Source: G963663365 sp963663365
Lineage (GTDB): Bacteria > Hinthialibacterota > Hinthialibacteria > Hinthialibacterales > G963663365
DNA: 64,000 bases
Direction: 5' to 3'
Assembly (NCBI GenBank): GCA_963663365.2
Contig: CAXXIH010000001.1
Location: 620,001-684,000, forward strand
Made by a program: the position numbers and the translations under genes. Positions within the stretch are counted from its first letter, which is position 1. Every line of letters begins with the position of its first letter. Under the pieces are notes generated by a model, which worked only from the letters and a program-made list of their open reading frames with translations, made no database searches and had not been told where the DNA came from. Shown here one piece after another: positions 9,345 to 17,527 of the stretch.

Positions 9345-9490
9345 CACTATCCCTCAACTCCTTCAAACACCAAAACTGTGTCCTGAAAGGACACAAGCCT
9401 GAAGCCCCAGGCCAAGTTTGGACGCCGAAGGCGGAAAAACGCCGCCTGGGGTTAAGGACCTAAAAACTTACGGCCCTGTAAGGGCCGTAG
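9345..9490. repeat. Three-hairpin intergenic element, copy 2
   Basis: Stem 1 GTGTCCT-GAA-AGGACAC (9378-9394). Stem 2 CCCCAGGC (9405-9412) with GCCTGGGG (9444-9451). Stem 3 ACGGCCCT-GTA-AGGGCCGT (9470-9488). Same order and loops as at 5797, with compensating changes in the stems. Confidence 0.8.
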
Positions 9491-9530
9491 AATATTGTCT
9501 TTTGTACTTCAAATGAATTACGAAAACACT

Positions 9531-9725
9531 TTACGATTGAGATTTTTCGTTGTTCTCATCTTTCTCGCTTGATGAACTCTTTTTTCTTTTTTTGACGGCT
9601 TCCCGTAGAATGTATTCGATCTGCGCATTGAGACTCCGCAATTCATCGCCGGCCCAAGTGTTCAGGTCGTCGAGCAGTTCCGGAGGTAATCTCAATAAAT
9701 AGGACTTTCTTTGTGCCACGATCAA
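9531..9725 (-). CDS. Arc-type ribbon-helix-helix DNA-binding protein
   Basis: A 64-residue protein with the ribbon-helix-helix pattern KSYLLRLPPELLDDLNTWA followed by RSLNAQIEYILREAVKK, and a charged Lys/Ser/Glu tail. The second helix pattern (S-x-N-x-x-I-x-x-I-L) is typical of Arc/MetJ-type regulators. It starts 28 bp downstream of the band-7 gene on the same strand, and such pairs are a familiar arrangement in other bacteria. It may bind DNA upstream of the pair as an autoregulator; this is inference. No toxin gene is adjacent, so an antitoxin role is less likely. Confidence 0.8.
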   Translation of the reverse strand: MIVAQRKSYLLRLPPELLDDLNTWAGDELRSLNAQIEYILREAVKKRKKSSSSEKDENNEKSQS

Positions 9726-9753
9726 ATCCTGTTGAGGTCGTCATCTTTGTTAA

Positions 9754-10623
9754 TCAATTATAAAGCGTACCGGCATTGATGACCGGGTTGGCCGCTTTGT
9801 CGCTACAAAGCACAACGAGCAAGTTGCTGACCATCGCCGCTTTACGTTCTTCATCCAGCTCGACGGTGTGTTTCTCTTCCAACTGCTGCAAAGCCATTTC
9901 CACCATACCCACCGCGCCATCCACAATGCGTTCCCGTGCGGCAACGATTGCATCGGCCTGCTGGCGTTGAAGCATGGCGCTTGCGATTTCAGGTGCATAG
10001 GCGAGATGGCTGATTCTCGCTTCTTCAACAACAACCCCGGCCTTATTCAACCGGTCTTGCAGCTCATTTTGCAGGGCCAAAGCGATCTCTTCGCTGTTGC
10101 CGCGCAGAGAAAGCACGTCGTCAGATGAATCATAAGGGTGCATGCTGGCCAAGAACCGCACAGCCGCTTCGCTTTGTACGGCAACATAGTTTTCGTAATC
10201 ATCAACATCGAATACGGCCTCTGCCGTATTCTGGACACGCCAAACCACAACCGCTGCAATTTCAATTGGATTACCGTGAAGGTCGTTCACTTTAATCTTC
10301 TCGCCGTTGTGGTTGCGGGCGCGCAATGAAATTTTGATCTTCTGAAAAAAGGGATTGGCCCAATGAAAACCGCTCTTTTTTGTCGTGCCTTTGTAATTGC
10401 CGAATAAAACCAGAACAGCCGCTTGATTGGGTTGCAGCGTAAACATGCCAATTAAGATAAGGAAAAAAGTAATCGCGATGACGGCACTGGTAATTCCCAA
10501 TATCGGCGATTCACGGTTGATCGCGGTTGCCAAACAAATGATGAAAAGCACGGGCAAGGGAAGATCGATAAACAGGAATGGCCAACCGCTATAGGTTTTT
10601 TTCTCACGTTCGGGAGTCTGCAT
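9754..10623 (-). CDS. SPFH/band-7 membrane protein
   Basis: 289 residues. The start at 10623 follows AGGAG 7-8 nt upstream; a longer in-frame version adds 14 residues without a ribosome site. Two N-terminal hydrophobic segments (PFLFIDLPLPVLFIICLATA and AVIAITFFLILIGMF) anchor it. The band-7 domain follows from QPNQAAVLVLFGNYKGT through VWRVQNTAEAVFDVDDYENYV, with a predicted coiled coil in LLRRQQADAIVAARERIVDGA-like sequence. Family members organise membrane microdomains or chaperone membrane proteases. Forms an operon with the ribbon-helix-helix gene. Confidence 0.9.
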   Translation of the reverse strand: MQTPEREKKTYSGWPFLFIDLPLPVLFIICLATAINRESPILGITSAVIAITFFLILIGMFTLQPNQAAVLVLFGNYKGTTKKSGFHWANPFFQKIKISLRARNHNGEKIKVNDLHGNPIEIAAVVVWRVQNTAEAVFDVDDYENYVAVQSEAAVRFLASMHPYDSSDDVLSLRGNSEEIALALQNELQDRLNKAGVVVEEARISHLAYAPEIASAMLQRQQADAIVAARERIVDGAVGMVEMALQQLEEKHTVELDEERKAAMVSNLLVVLCSDKAANPVINAGTLYN

Positions 10624-10897
10624 GTTCCTTCTCCTTTTATCTATCTGATAAATATATAATATCACTTTGATAGCATTTGACCAGTTTTTTCTTGATAAAT
10701 TATTGATTTCTTACCTAAGTCTATATTTTTGTGCTTGTTATACGGTTATTGATCGTGCGGAGAATTCACGGCCTTTGGGCGGTGACGAGACTTTTGACCT
10801 CACTCACGGTTATCTTGAATGCAAGAGTGTCTATTCTTGATTACGGCCTCGTTCCCAAATACGAATGCCATAAGCCGATGCGGCCAAGCAATTCTAC

Positions 10898-12628
10898 TCA
10901 TGCTTCCGGATCGAGACGCCGCCACCAGAATTGGTAGAGAAAGCCTCCGGTAAGCACCAGGATGATGCTCAGCCATACCATGCGTCCCCAATTGTGCAGC
11001 ACGACATCCATCATGAATAAATACAACGCGACAAAGAAAGCCGTTCCTGCAATTGCCGATTGAATATCGAAGCGGTCCCGTTCAAAACGCTTTGAATCCT
11101 TGTTTTGTGCATCGAGCATTCTCCGAACCGGTCCCCAGAAACCGAAGGGCCGCACTTTTCGATAGAAGTCCTTTAGCGTTTCCTCGGGAGCCGGTGGGAA
11201 AAGAAAACTTCCAACCGCGCAGGAAACCAAACTGACAAGCACAAGCAAAGGAAAATATTGGAGTTCTCTCAAGTCTGTGAACAGGTAGATATAAAAAGCT
11301 ATCGGCAGTGTGCAGGCCCCGCTAAAACAATACGCCCAACCGCCGATTCGCCACCAATAAGGCGCGACGAGGCCGGGGATAATCAGAGCGGAACCGATGG
11401 CAAAATTGATCGGATTCCAGATCGCCGCGATGCTTTCCGTATGCATGCTGATGATGATTCCCAAGGCCACGACAATGAGGGTCGAAATATAACTCACCCA
11501 CATCAACGTTTTTGGGGATATTCCCTTCCATAGCGGTTTGACAAGATCGTTGGTGATGAATGAGGCCGCGACATTCAAAGTCGAATCGAATGAAGACATA
11601 AAAGCGGCGAGCAATCCTGAGATAACCAAACCTTTGATACCGACGGGCAAAACACGGTTCATAACCATGGGCAGAACGGACTCACTATCAGGCGCGCCGC
11701 CGTTATTGGCAAAAATCGATAGGCCAAAAACAGTAAAAGCCATGACCAGGCTCCAACGCACGCTGATGACGACACCCCAAGCCAATCCGATTTTTGAGGC
11801 TTCGGCCTCGTTGCGGGCGGCGCGGCAGCGTTGGAATTCAGGTCCGCCGCTTGCCGTAAACAGAACGAGCAATCCTTTGGTCAGCCACATTGCGATCAAG
11901 AGTCCGAAGAGGTCGGTGTAACCTTCCGGCGGATTATCGAGCTGCATAACGGGTTTCAGGCTGTACCAGCCTTCACCAACAGTCTGCCGGAATGCCTCAG
12001 GATCAATATTGAAAAATGCGACAACAGCAATGTAAACAGCGGCAAAAGAGAGCAAAATTGTCTGAAAGAAGTCGCTGTAGACAACGCTGAAAAATCCTCC
12101 CAACACAACATAGAGACCGGTGAATCCGAAAAGTAAGGGAATTGAAATTGAGCGGTCGACGTTAAGAAATTCCTCAACGAATTTTCCCACTCCGGTTCCT
12201 GCGTATCCCAGCATGAGCACGATGCTGACGAGGCTCATGATGACCGATAATCGGCGGGCAGCCTCACCGGACCGTTCACGCCCAAAGCGGAAGACCAACC
12301 ACTCCATTCCCGTAAGCACGCCGCTTCGATAGGCCCATTTTGCTTTGTACGCAAGAAGAAAACCGCAAAATGGGAAGCACCAAAAACAGTGCTGCCACAT
12401 ACCTTTCAGACCTAAATCATAAAAAACCGATACCATCCACATGGTACCGGCGATATCGAAGTATGTGCTGCTCCCACTCATCCCGAGCAGCCACCAAGGC
12501 ATTGAACGGCCAGCCAGAAAATATGTTTCAATGTTTTTGCCGGCTCGCCGCTCCATGTACGATCCTACGCCGAAGATGAGGAGCATATAGCCGATAACAA
12601 TCCCGGCATCGATTGGGTCCAGATTCAC
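10898..12628 (-). CDS. Sodium:solute symporter (SSS family), paralogue 1
   Basis: 576 residues if started at the GTG at 12628, which aligns with the start of the paralogue at 57564; an ATG at 12661 adds 11 polar residues. About 13-14 membrane helices are evident. The signature ETYFLAGRSMPWWLLGMSGSSTYFDIAGT and the later GIKGLVISGLLAAFMSSFDSTLNV are the SSS hallmarks around the Na+ site. A soluble loop (about 470-510) contains FYRKVRPFGFWGPV, also present in the paralogue. Imports a sugar, sugar acid or similar solute with Na+; substrate not predictable. The 232 bp downstream (10666-10897) shows no gene. Confidence 0.9.
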   Translation of the reverse strand: MNLDPIDAGIVIGYMLLIFGVGSYMERRAGKNIETYFLAGRSMPWWLLGMSGSSTYFDIAGTMWMVSVFYDLGLKGMWQHCFWCFPFCGFLLAYKAKWAYRSGVLTGMEWLVFRFGRERSGEAARRLSVIMSLVSIVLMLGYAGTGVGKFVEEFLNVDRSISIPLLFGFTGLYVVLGGFFSVVYSDFFQTILLSFAAVYIAVVAFFNIDPEAFRQTVGEGWYSLKPVMQLDNPPEGYTDLFGLLIAMWLTKGLLVLFTASGGPEFQRCRAARNEAEASKIGLAWGVVISVRWSLVMAFTVFGLSIFANNGGAPDSESVLPMVMNRVLPVGIKGLVISGLLAAFMSSFDSTLNVAASFITNDLVKPLWKGISPKTLMWVSYISTLIVVALGIIISMHTESIAAIWNPINFAIGSALIIPGLVAPYWWRIGGWAYCFSGACTLPIAFYIYLFTDLRELQYFPLLVLVSLVSCAVGSFLFPPAPEETLKDFYRKVRPFGFWGPVRRMLDAQNKDSKRFERDRFDIQSAIAGTAFFVALYLFMMDVVLHNWGRMVWLSIILVLTGGFLYQFWWRRLDPEA

Positions 12629-12793
12629 GTCATCCCTGCCTTGCCGTTGTACTCCGGGCAAATCCTATGTGCACAAATCGCCATAAGTTTCGCGCTTAGA
12701 GAAGTAAAACCTAACGATTAAGTCATGATCGCGCCAGCGGGTAACTTCTCGTAAAGATATAGATACAGATGAGCCAGGTTGTTCAGGATTAGA

Positions 12794-12815
12794 CTCTTGA
12801 TGGAATCATCAAGAG
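12794..12815. promoter_or_regulatory. 22-bp perfect palindrome upstream of the Crp/Fnr gene
   Basis: Arms CTCTTGATG (12794-12802) and CATCAAGAG (12807-12815) are exact complements around GAAT. It contains TTGAT...ATCAA half-sites like those bound by Fnr-type proteins, but spaced by 6 rather than 4 bases. It lies 136 bp before the regulator start and 165 bp before the divergent symporter start. A candidate operator for the adjacent regulator; an RNA hairpin is the alternative. Confidence 0.45.
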
Positions 12816-12951
12816 AAACAGCAGCGTTAGTGGCATTTTGGGGCTTGATGGCTTTCAAACGCAGTCAATCAAGCAGTACTCTGTTTCATGCAGGGGAATC
12901 GAGTGTTCCTTGAACGGCGTTGTAGCACAGAGTTTGAACAAGGAAAGAAAA

Positions 12952-13665
12952 ATGTCTCTTGATTCGGTTGGTCTTGGCGATTGTTCCGCGTTATGCCCGG
13001 TTGCCTTTCGCGACATTCCGCAAGAGAAACTGAAGGAACTACATCAGTCGGCAAAGCCGGCATGTATCGAACCGGGAGAGATTCTTATCCTGGGTGGGAC
13101 ACAATCCGGAACTGTTTACTGGATCAAAGCCGGTTTGATTAAGCTGACCGATCAAACCGTGGCCGGAAAGTCGCAGACCTTCTCGCTCTGCGGACCGGGA
13201 CGATTGGTGGGGATCGAAAGTATTCTTCGACGCTCCGCTCCACTAACATCCGAAGCAATCTTGCGTACCCATTGTTGTGCGATCCCCGGCGCAGTGCTTC
13301 GTGAAGCCATCGAACGTCTGCCACAGGTTAGTTTCAATCTCCTGGAATATTTTCACCAAGAAATCGAAAATATTTATAACCGAATCACAACCATGTCCCA
13401 TTATTCCACAGAACTCCGCCTAATTTCTCTTCTTCGCGAGTTATCTGCATCCGGTTCCATGGGAGACCTGCAGATTCATAAACGAGTTTTGGAATTAAGT
13501 CTTACCCAATCCGAAATTGCCGAGATCTTGGGAACCAGCCGTGTTTCTGTAAGCAAGGCAATTAATAGTCTGCGGCGAGCCGGCTTGATTGAGTTTAAAA
13601 ACAAGGTCTTTTACCTGGTTAATCCTGAGCTGTTATTCAAAATGCTGTCTTGCGAAGCCGCTTGA
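12952..13665 (+). CDS. Crp/Fnr family transcriptional regulator
   Basis: 237 residues from ATG 12952 (AGGAAAG just upstream); a 38-residue upstream extension has no family character. The cyclic-nucleotide-binding beta-roll spans about 15-125 (PGEILILGGTQSGTVYWIKAG), a dimer helix about 128-150, and the C-terminal winged HTH includes LTQSEIAEILGTSRVSVSKAINSLRRAG (184-211). Cysteines at 11, 15, 38, 80, 108 and 109 are more than usual and could suit redox or iron-sulfur sensing, but the Fnr cysteine spacing is not reproduced. It heads a tightly spaced plus-strand run with pseudopilin and GH95 genes (32-bp gap), so it probably controls them and possibly itself. Confidence 0.9.
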   Translation: MSLDSVGLGDCSALCPVAFRDIPQEKLKELHQSAKPACIEPGEILILGGTQSGTVYWIKAGLIKLTDQTVAGKSQTFSLCGPGRLVGIESILRRSAPLTSEAILRTHCCAIPGAVLREAIERLPQVSFNLLEYFHQEIENIYNRITTMSHYSTELRLISLLRELSASGSMGDLQIHKRVLELSLTQSEIAEILGTSRVSVSKAINSLRRAGLIEFKNKVFYLVNPELLFKMLSCEAA

Positions 13666-13697
13666 TAGTGGATCTTCGCTTCTACGGAGAGTTTGTT

Positions 13698-14309
13698 GTG
13701 CGAAGAAACCAGCGTGCTTTTACTCTCATCGAGCTTCTGATCGTCGTGGCCATTATCGGCATTTTGGCGGCAATTGCGGTTCCCAATTTTCTGAATGCCC
13801 AAGTCCGAGCCAAATCCTCACGAGTTCTGGGGGATCTCCGTAGCATAAGAACCGCGCTTGAGATGTATGTCATTGATTATAACCGCGCGATCTTAGATCC
13901 AAACGAACTGGCAAATGCCGGCATCTATCAGCAAGGCTCTCGGGTTTGGGGCCAACTGACCACCCCCACGGCCTATATTTCCCCAAGTGCTTTTATCGAT
14001 CCTTTCGTTCCAACGGAACCGCCGACAGGCAATGCCGCCTGGGAAGCCGTGATGGATGGCGTTTACCATTACCGCAACATCGACTACATGCGCAAAGTGA
14101 ATAATCAAAACGCAACCAACAATGCCGATCCGAACGCGCGCTATGTGGCCCGCAGCCCCGGACCGGACAGGTGGTACATCGGCGATCCCCAACGGTTATT
14201 GCGGTCAATGACCTACGATCCTAGTAACGGTCTCAAGAGTGTTGGTGATATTATGGTGACCGATAAGGGTATACTGGGTGAAAATTTCCCTGGACGGGAT
14301 GATGACTAA
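13698..14309 (+). CDS. GspG-like pseudopilin 1
   Basis: 203 residues from the GTG at 13698 (GGAG 8 nt upstream). Short basic leader MRRNQRA, then FTLIELLIVVAIIGILAA, the prepilin-peptidase site and membrane/core helix with the conserved Glu at +5. The residue before the cleavage point is Ala rather than the usual Gly. The C-terminal head shares LTTPTAYI...DPF, SPGPDRW and YDPSNGLKSVGDI with the four other pseudopilins here, a pattern reminiscent of the GspG end (SxGPDG...DI). Sits between the Crp/Fnr regulator and GH95 with gaps of 32 and 45 bp. Likely a pseudopilus subunit of a type II secretion-like machine. Confidence 0.88.
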   Translation: MRRNQRAFTLIELLIVVAIIGILAAIAVPNFLNAQVRAKSSRVLGDLRSIRTALEMYVIDYNRAILDPNELANAGIYQQGSRVWGQLTTPTAYISPSAFIDPFVPTEPPTGNAAWEAVMDGVYHYRNIDYMRKVNNQNATNNADPNARYVARSPGPDRWYIGDPQRLLRSMTYDPSNGLKSVGDIMVTDKGILGENFPGRDDD

Positions 14310-14354
14310 GCCCGGTCTTAAAACCCCAGGCCCGCAATTCGGTTTAAAGGATTG

Positions 14355-16781
14355 ATGATGATGAGACGACGTGTTGAAGCGGCTATTTTTATTGGAATGT
14401 TGTCATTCGTATTGGCTACAACCGCTTGGAGTGCAGAAGAAGTGATTTCTCCAAATGATGGTTTACGTTTTGAAGGCAAAGCGCCCGCGCCGGACTCTGA
14501 TTTGTCTCTTTGGTACCGGCAGCCTGCCAGTGAATGGACCGAAGCGTTACCGGTGGGCAATGGCCGCTTGGGTGCAATGGTATTTGGCGGTGTCCGGGAG
14601 GAGTGCATTCAGTTAAATGAAGATACGCTTTGGGCCGGGCATCCGGTGGAACGGGATCGTGTAGGAGCATTCAAACATCTTCCCCAGGCCAGAAAACTGA
14701 TTTTCGAAGGCAAATACGTTGAAGGCGAAGCCTTAATGCAAAAAGAGTTTATGGGCGAACGAATTGCCCCTCGAAGTTATCAAACCGTAGGGGAATTGTT
14801 GCTTGCCTTTGAAATCGGCGATGTGATTCAAAATTACCGGCGTGAACTCGATCTCGACTCGGCAGTTGCTAAAACCACATACACCAGCGATGGAGTTACC
14901 TATACCCGCGAAGTCTTTTCGAGCCCGGTCGATCAAGTGATTGTTGTGCATTTGACTTCGGATAAACCGTCCTCAATATCTTTTTCTGCGTTTCTAACTC
15001 GTTCCGAGAATGCAATAACCGAAGCGCTAAACGTCAATACATTGCGAATGTTTGGACAGGCCGACCATGGTGAGCCACATGAGGGAGTGAACTACCAAGC
15101 GCAGCTGCATATACAAGCGGAAGGTGGCGAAGTATCTACTGGTGACCAATGTCTAATTGTTAAAAACGCCGATTCCGTCACATTGCTGATCTCAGCGGCC
15201 ACCGATTTTAAAGGCGATAATCCCAAAGATATCTGTGAGACGCAACTTGTTGCCGCATCAAAGAAATCGTATGAAAACCTTTTGAATAGCCATGTCGCCG
15301 AACACCGCCGCCTTTTCCGGCGTATGCGTTTAGAACTTGGGGATGACTCCAATGCGGCGTTGCCCACCGATGTTCGTTTGAAAGCTGTCAAAGATGGTGG
15401 CGAAGATGCCGGACTTGAGGCGCTCTATTTTCAGTTTGGACGTTATTTATTGATTTCGAGTTCCCGCCCGGGCTGCATGGCTGCCAATTTGCAGGGCTTG
15501 TGGAGCAATCATATCGATGGTCCCTGGAATGTCGATTATCACATCAATATCAACATCCAAATGAATTATTGGATTGCCGAACTCTGTAATCTTTCCGAAT
15601 GTCATGAACCATTCTTCGATCTAATTGATAATCTTCGTCCACGTGGACGCAAAACCGCGCGGGATGTCTATGGCTGCCGCGGATTTGTCGCGCACCACAC
15701 GACCGATGCCTGGTATTGGACTTCGCCTATTGGAAAAACAGTGTATGGCATGTGGCCCTTGGGCGTGGGCTGGAGCTGCCAACATTTCTGGGAGCATTAT
15801 TTATACACCGGAGATGAGCAATTCCTTGCCGAACGTGGATACCCGATCATGAAAGAGGCCGCTGAATTCTTTCTTGATTTCCTGATCGAAGATCCGAAAA
15901 CAGGCAAGTTGGTTTCCGGGCCCTCCACCTCTCCTGAAAATCAATTTAAAACCAAAGATGGGCAGGTGGCTCATCTCACCATGGGCTGTGCCATGGATCA
16001 GGAAGTGATTTGGGATTTATTCACCAATTGCCTGCTGGCCGCTGAAGTTTTAAAGATCAATGATGATTTCACCCAGCAGGTCCGCGCATCTTTGGAACGT
16101 TTGGCAACGCCTCAAATCGGCTCCGATGGCCGGCTCATGGAATGGACAGAGGAATTTGAGGAGCCGGAACCGGGGCACCGGCATATGTCACATCTCTTCG
16201 GCTTGCATCCCGGAAAGCAAATTTCATTGCGCGAGACTCCCGAGTTGGCTGCTGCGGCCCGGCGCTCTTTGGAGTATCGATTGGCTCATGGCGGCGGTCA
16301 TACGGGTTGGAGCCGGGCTTGGATGATCAACTTCTGGGCGCGTTTGCAGGAACCTGAAATTGCCCATGAGAACATTGTGGCGCTGTTACGCAAGTCCACA
16401 TTGATCAATCTGTTCGATGACCATCCGCCCTTCCAAATCGACGGCAATTTCGGCGGAACGGCGGGTATTGCCGAAATGCTGCTTCAAAGTCATGCAGGTG
16501 AAATTCATTTGCTACCGGCTTTGCCTAAAGCCTGGGATTGCGGCGAGGTAAAAGGCTTGCGTGCCCGAGGCGGTTTTGAGGTGGACATGGTCTGGAATGC
16601 AGGGAAAATCGAGAGTGCCTCGATTCTTTCATTATTGGGACAACCTTGCTCTGTCCACAGTCAGAGGGCGCTAATTGTCCAAGAAAATGGGGAAAATATC
16701 GACACAATAATTCCTTCAACGGGGCAGGTTTGTTTCGACACCGAAGCTGGAAAAAGGTATAGTCTAAAAGCGGCAGAGTAG
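14355..16781 (+). CDS. GH95 family alpha-L-fucosidase, secreted
   Basis: About 808 residues with a Sec signal (FIGMLSFVLATTAWSA). The N-terminal beta domain begins WTEALPVGNGRLGAMVFGG; the (alpha/alpha)6 barrel carries the catalytic set expected from characterised GH95 enzymes: N398 and N400 (NINIQMNYW), E528 (SGPSTSPENQF) and D696 (FQIDGNFGG). Family members hydrolyse alpha-1,2-linked fucose or related L-sugars with inversion. Several ATGs occur in a row (14355, 14358, 14361) after AAAGG; the first two are about equally plausible. Flanked on both sides by pseudopilin genes in the same orientation, an odd arrangement. Activity on galactose is possible in this family. Confidence 0.93.
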   Translation: MMMRRRVEAAIFIGMLSFVLATTAWSAEEVISPNDGLRFEGKAPAPDSDLSLWYRQPASEWTEALPVGNGRLGAMVFGGVREECIQLNEDTLWAGHPVERDRVGAFKHLPQARKLIFEGKYVEGEALMQKEFMGERIAPRSYQTVGELLLAFEIGDVIQNYRRELDLDSAVAKTTYTSDGVTYTREVFSSPVDQVIVVHLTSDKPSSISFSAFLTRSENAITEALNVNTLRMFGQADHGEPHEGVNYQAQLHIQAEGGEVSTGDQCLIVKNADSVTLLISAATDFKGDNPKDICETQLVAASKKSYENLLNSHVAEHRRLFRRMRLELGDDSNAALPTDVRLKAVKDGGEDAGLEALYFQFGRYLLISSSRPGCMAANLQGLWSNHIDGPWNVDYHININIQMNYWIAELCNLSECHEPFFDLIDNLRPRGRKTARDVYGCRGFVAHHTTDAWYWTSPIGKTVYGMWPLGVGWSCQHFWEHYLYTGDEQFLAERGYPIMKEAAEFFLDFLIEDPKTGKLVSGPSTSPENQFKTKDGQVAHLTMGCAMDQEVIWDLFTNCLLAAEVLKINDDFTQQVRASLERLATPQIGSDGRLMEWTEEFEEPEPGHRHMSHLFGLHPGKQISLRETPELAAAARRSLEYRLAHGGGHTGWSRAWMINFWARLQEPEIAHENIVALLRKSTLINLFDDHPPFQIDGNFGGTAGIAEMLLQSHAGEIHLLPALPKAWDCGEVKGLRARGGFEVDMVWNAGKIESASILSLLGQPCSVHSQRALIVQENGENIDTIIPSTGQVCFDTEAGKRYSLKAAE

Positions 16782-16835
16782 CCTTAATCCGTTGTGAATT
16801 CCGGCTGCTTTGCCAAAAAACGGTGGTGAGGGGCC

Positions 16836-17516
16836 ATGTGCAAATTACGGCACGGATTCACGTTAATTGAATTGCTTATTGTCGTCGCGATTATTGGGAT
16901 TTTGGCCGCAATTGCAGTTCCCAATTTTTTGAATGCACAGGCTCGGGCCAAGATTGCCCGGTCGTATGCCGATATGCGCTCTATATTTACGGCGATTGAG
17001 TCTATGCGTCTGGACCGTAATGTCCTGCTGGTCGACTTTTGGGATGATGATTCCGCCGAAGGCCAAACGCGCATCGCCGAGATTTTCTCCGGCGTCGGCG
17101 GCGGCCATAATGATCGCGGCGGTACGAAGGGATTGCTCGCTCCCTTAACGACGCCGATTGCCTATATTGCTACCATTCCCATTGATCCGTTTGCCATCCA
17201 GACAGGATACGGTTTTAACGATTCCACAAGCACATTTATAGCTGCGGACCAAGAGCCGCCTATTACTTATCTCTACTCTGATGACGATCCCAAAATTGCA
17301 GGTTGCGATTGTGGAGCAAGCTATTTTGGAGTGGAAGGAAACGAAGAAGGAGTGCCCTTATACAAGCCAGGCGATTTCGCGTTAATCGGCTATGGCCCTG
17401 ATGCGCGGCGCAACAATCCCCCGGGATATGGTTATCCCTATTCTGCGAGCAATGGCCTCAAAAGTCTTGGAGACCTTTGGATTCGTAATGGTGGCATGAC
17501 CAATGAAAGCTATTGA
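16836..17516 (+). CDS. GspG-like pseudopilin 2
   Basis: 226 residues. Leader MCKLRHG, cleavage before FTLIELLIVVAIIGILAA with canonical Gly at -1. The head is longer than in its paralogues and contains an acidic CDCGASYFG insertion that could form a disulfide. It retains LTTPIAYI...DPF, GYGPD and YSASNGLKSLGDL. ATG 16836 has GAGG upstream. It follows GH95 by 54 bp and precedes the transglutaminase gene, whose possible TTG start overlaps its stop. Probably cotranscribed with both and inserted in the inner membrane before assembly. Confidence 0.88.
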   Translation: MCKLRHGFTLIELLIVVAIIGILAAIAVPNFLNAQARAKIARSYADMRSIFTAIESMRLDRNVLLVDFWDDDSAEGQTRIAEIFSGVGGGHNDRGGTKGLLAPLTTPIAYIATIPIDPFAIQTGYGFNDSTSTFIAADQEPPITYLYSDDDPKIAGCDCGASYFGVEGNEEGVPLYKPGDFALIGYGPDARRNNPPGYGYPYSASNGLKSLGDLWIRNGGMTNESY

Positions 17517-17527
17517 ACCGAAAAGAT

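Noticed and set aside
9060..9386. 108-codon plus-strand ORF after the sulfatase start
   Set aside because: It overlaps the sulfatase 5' end and runs through two repeat modules; no ribosome site and no protein-like composition.
9531..10623. Toxin-antitoxin module for the ribbon-helix-helix gene
   Set aside because: The partner is a clear band-7 membrane protein, not a toxin, and no other small ORF adjoins.
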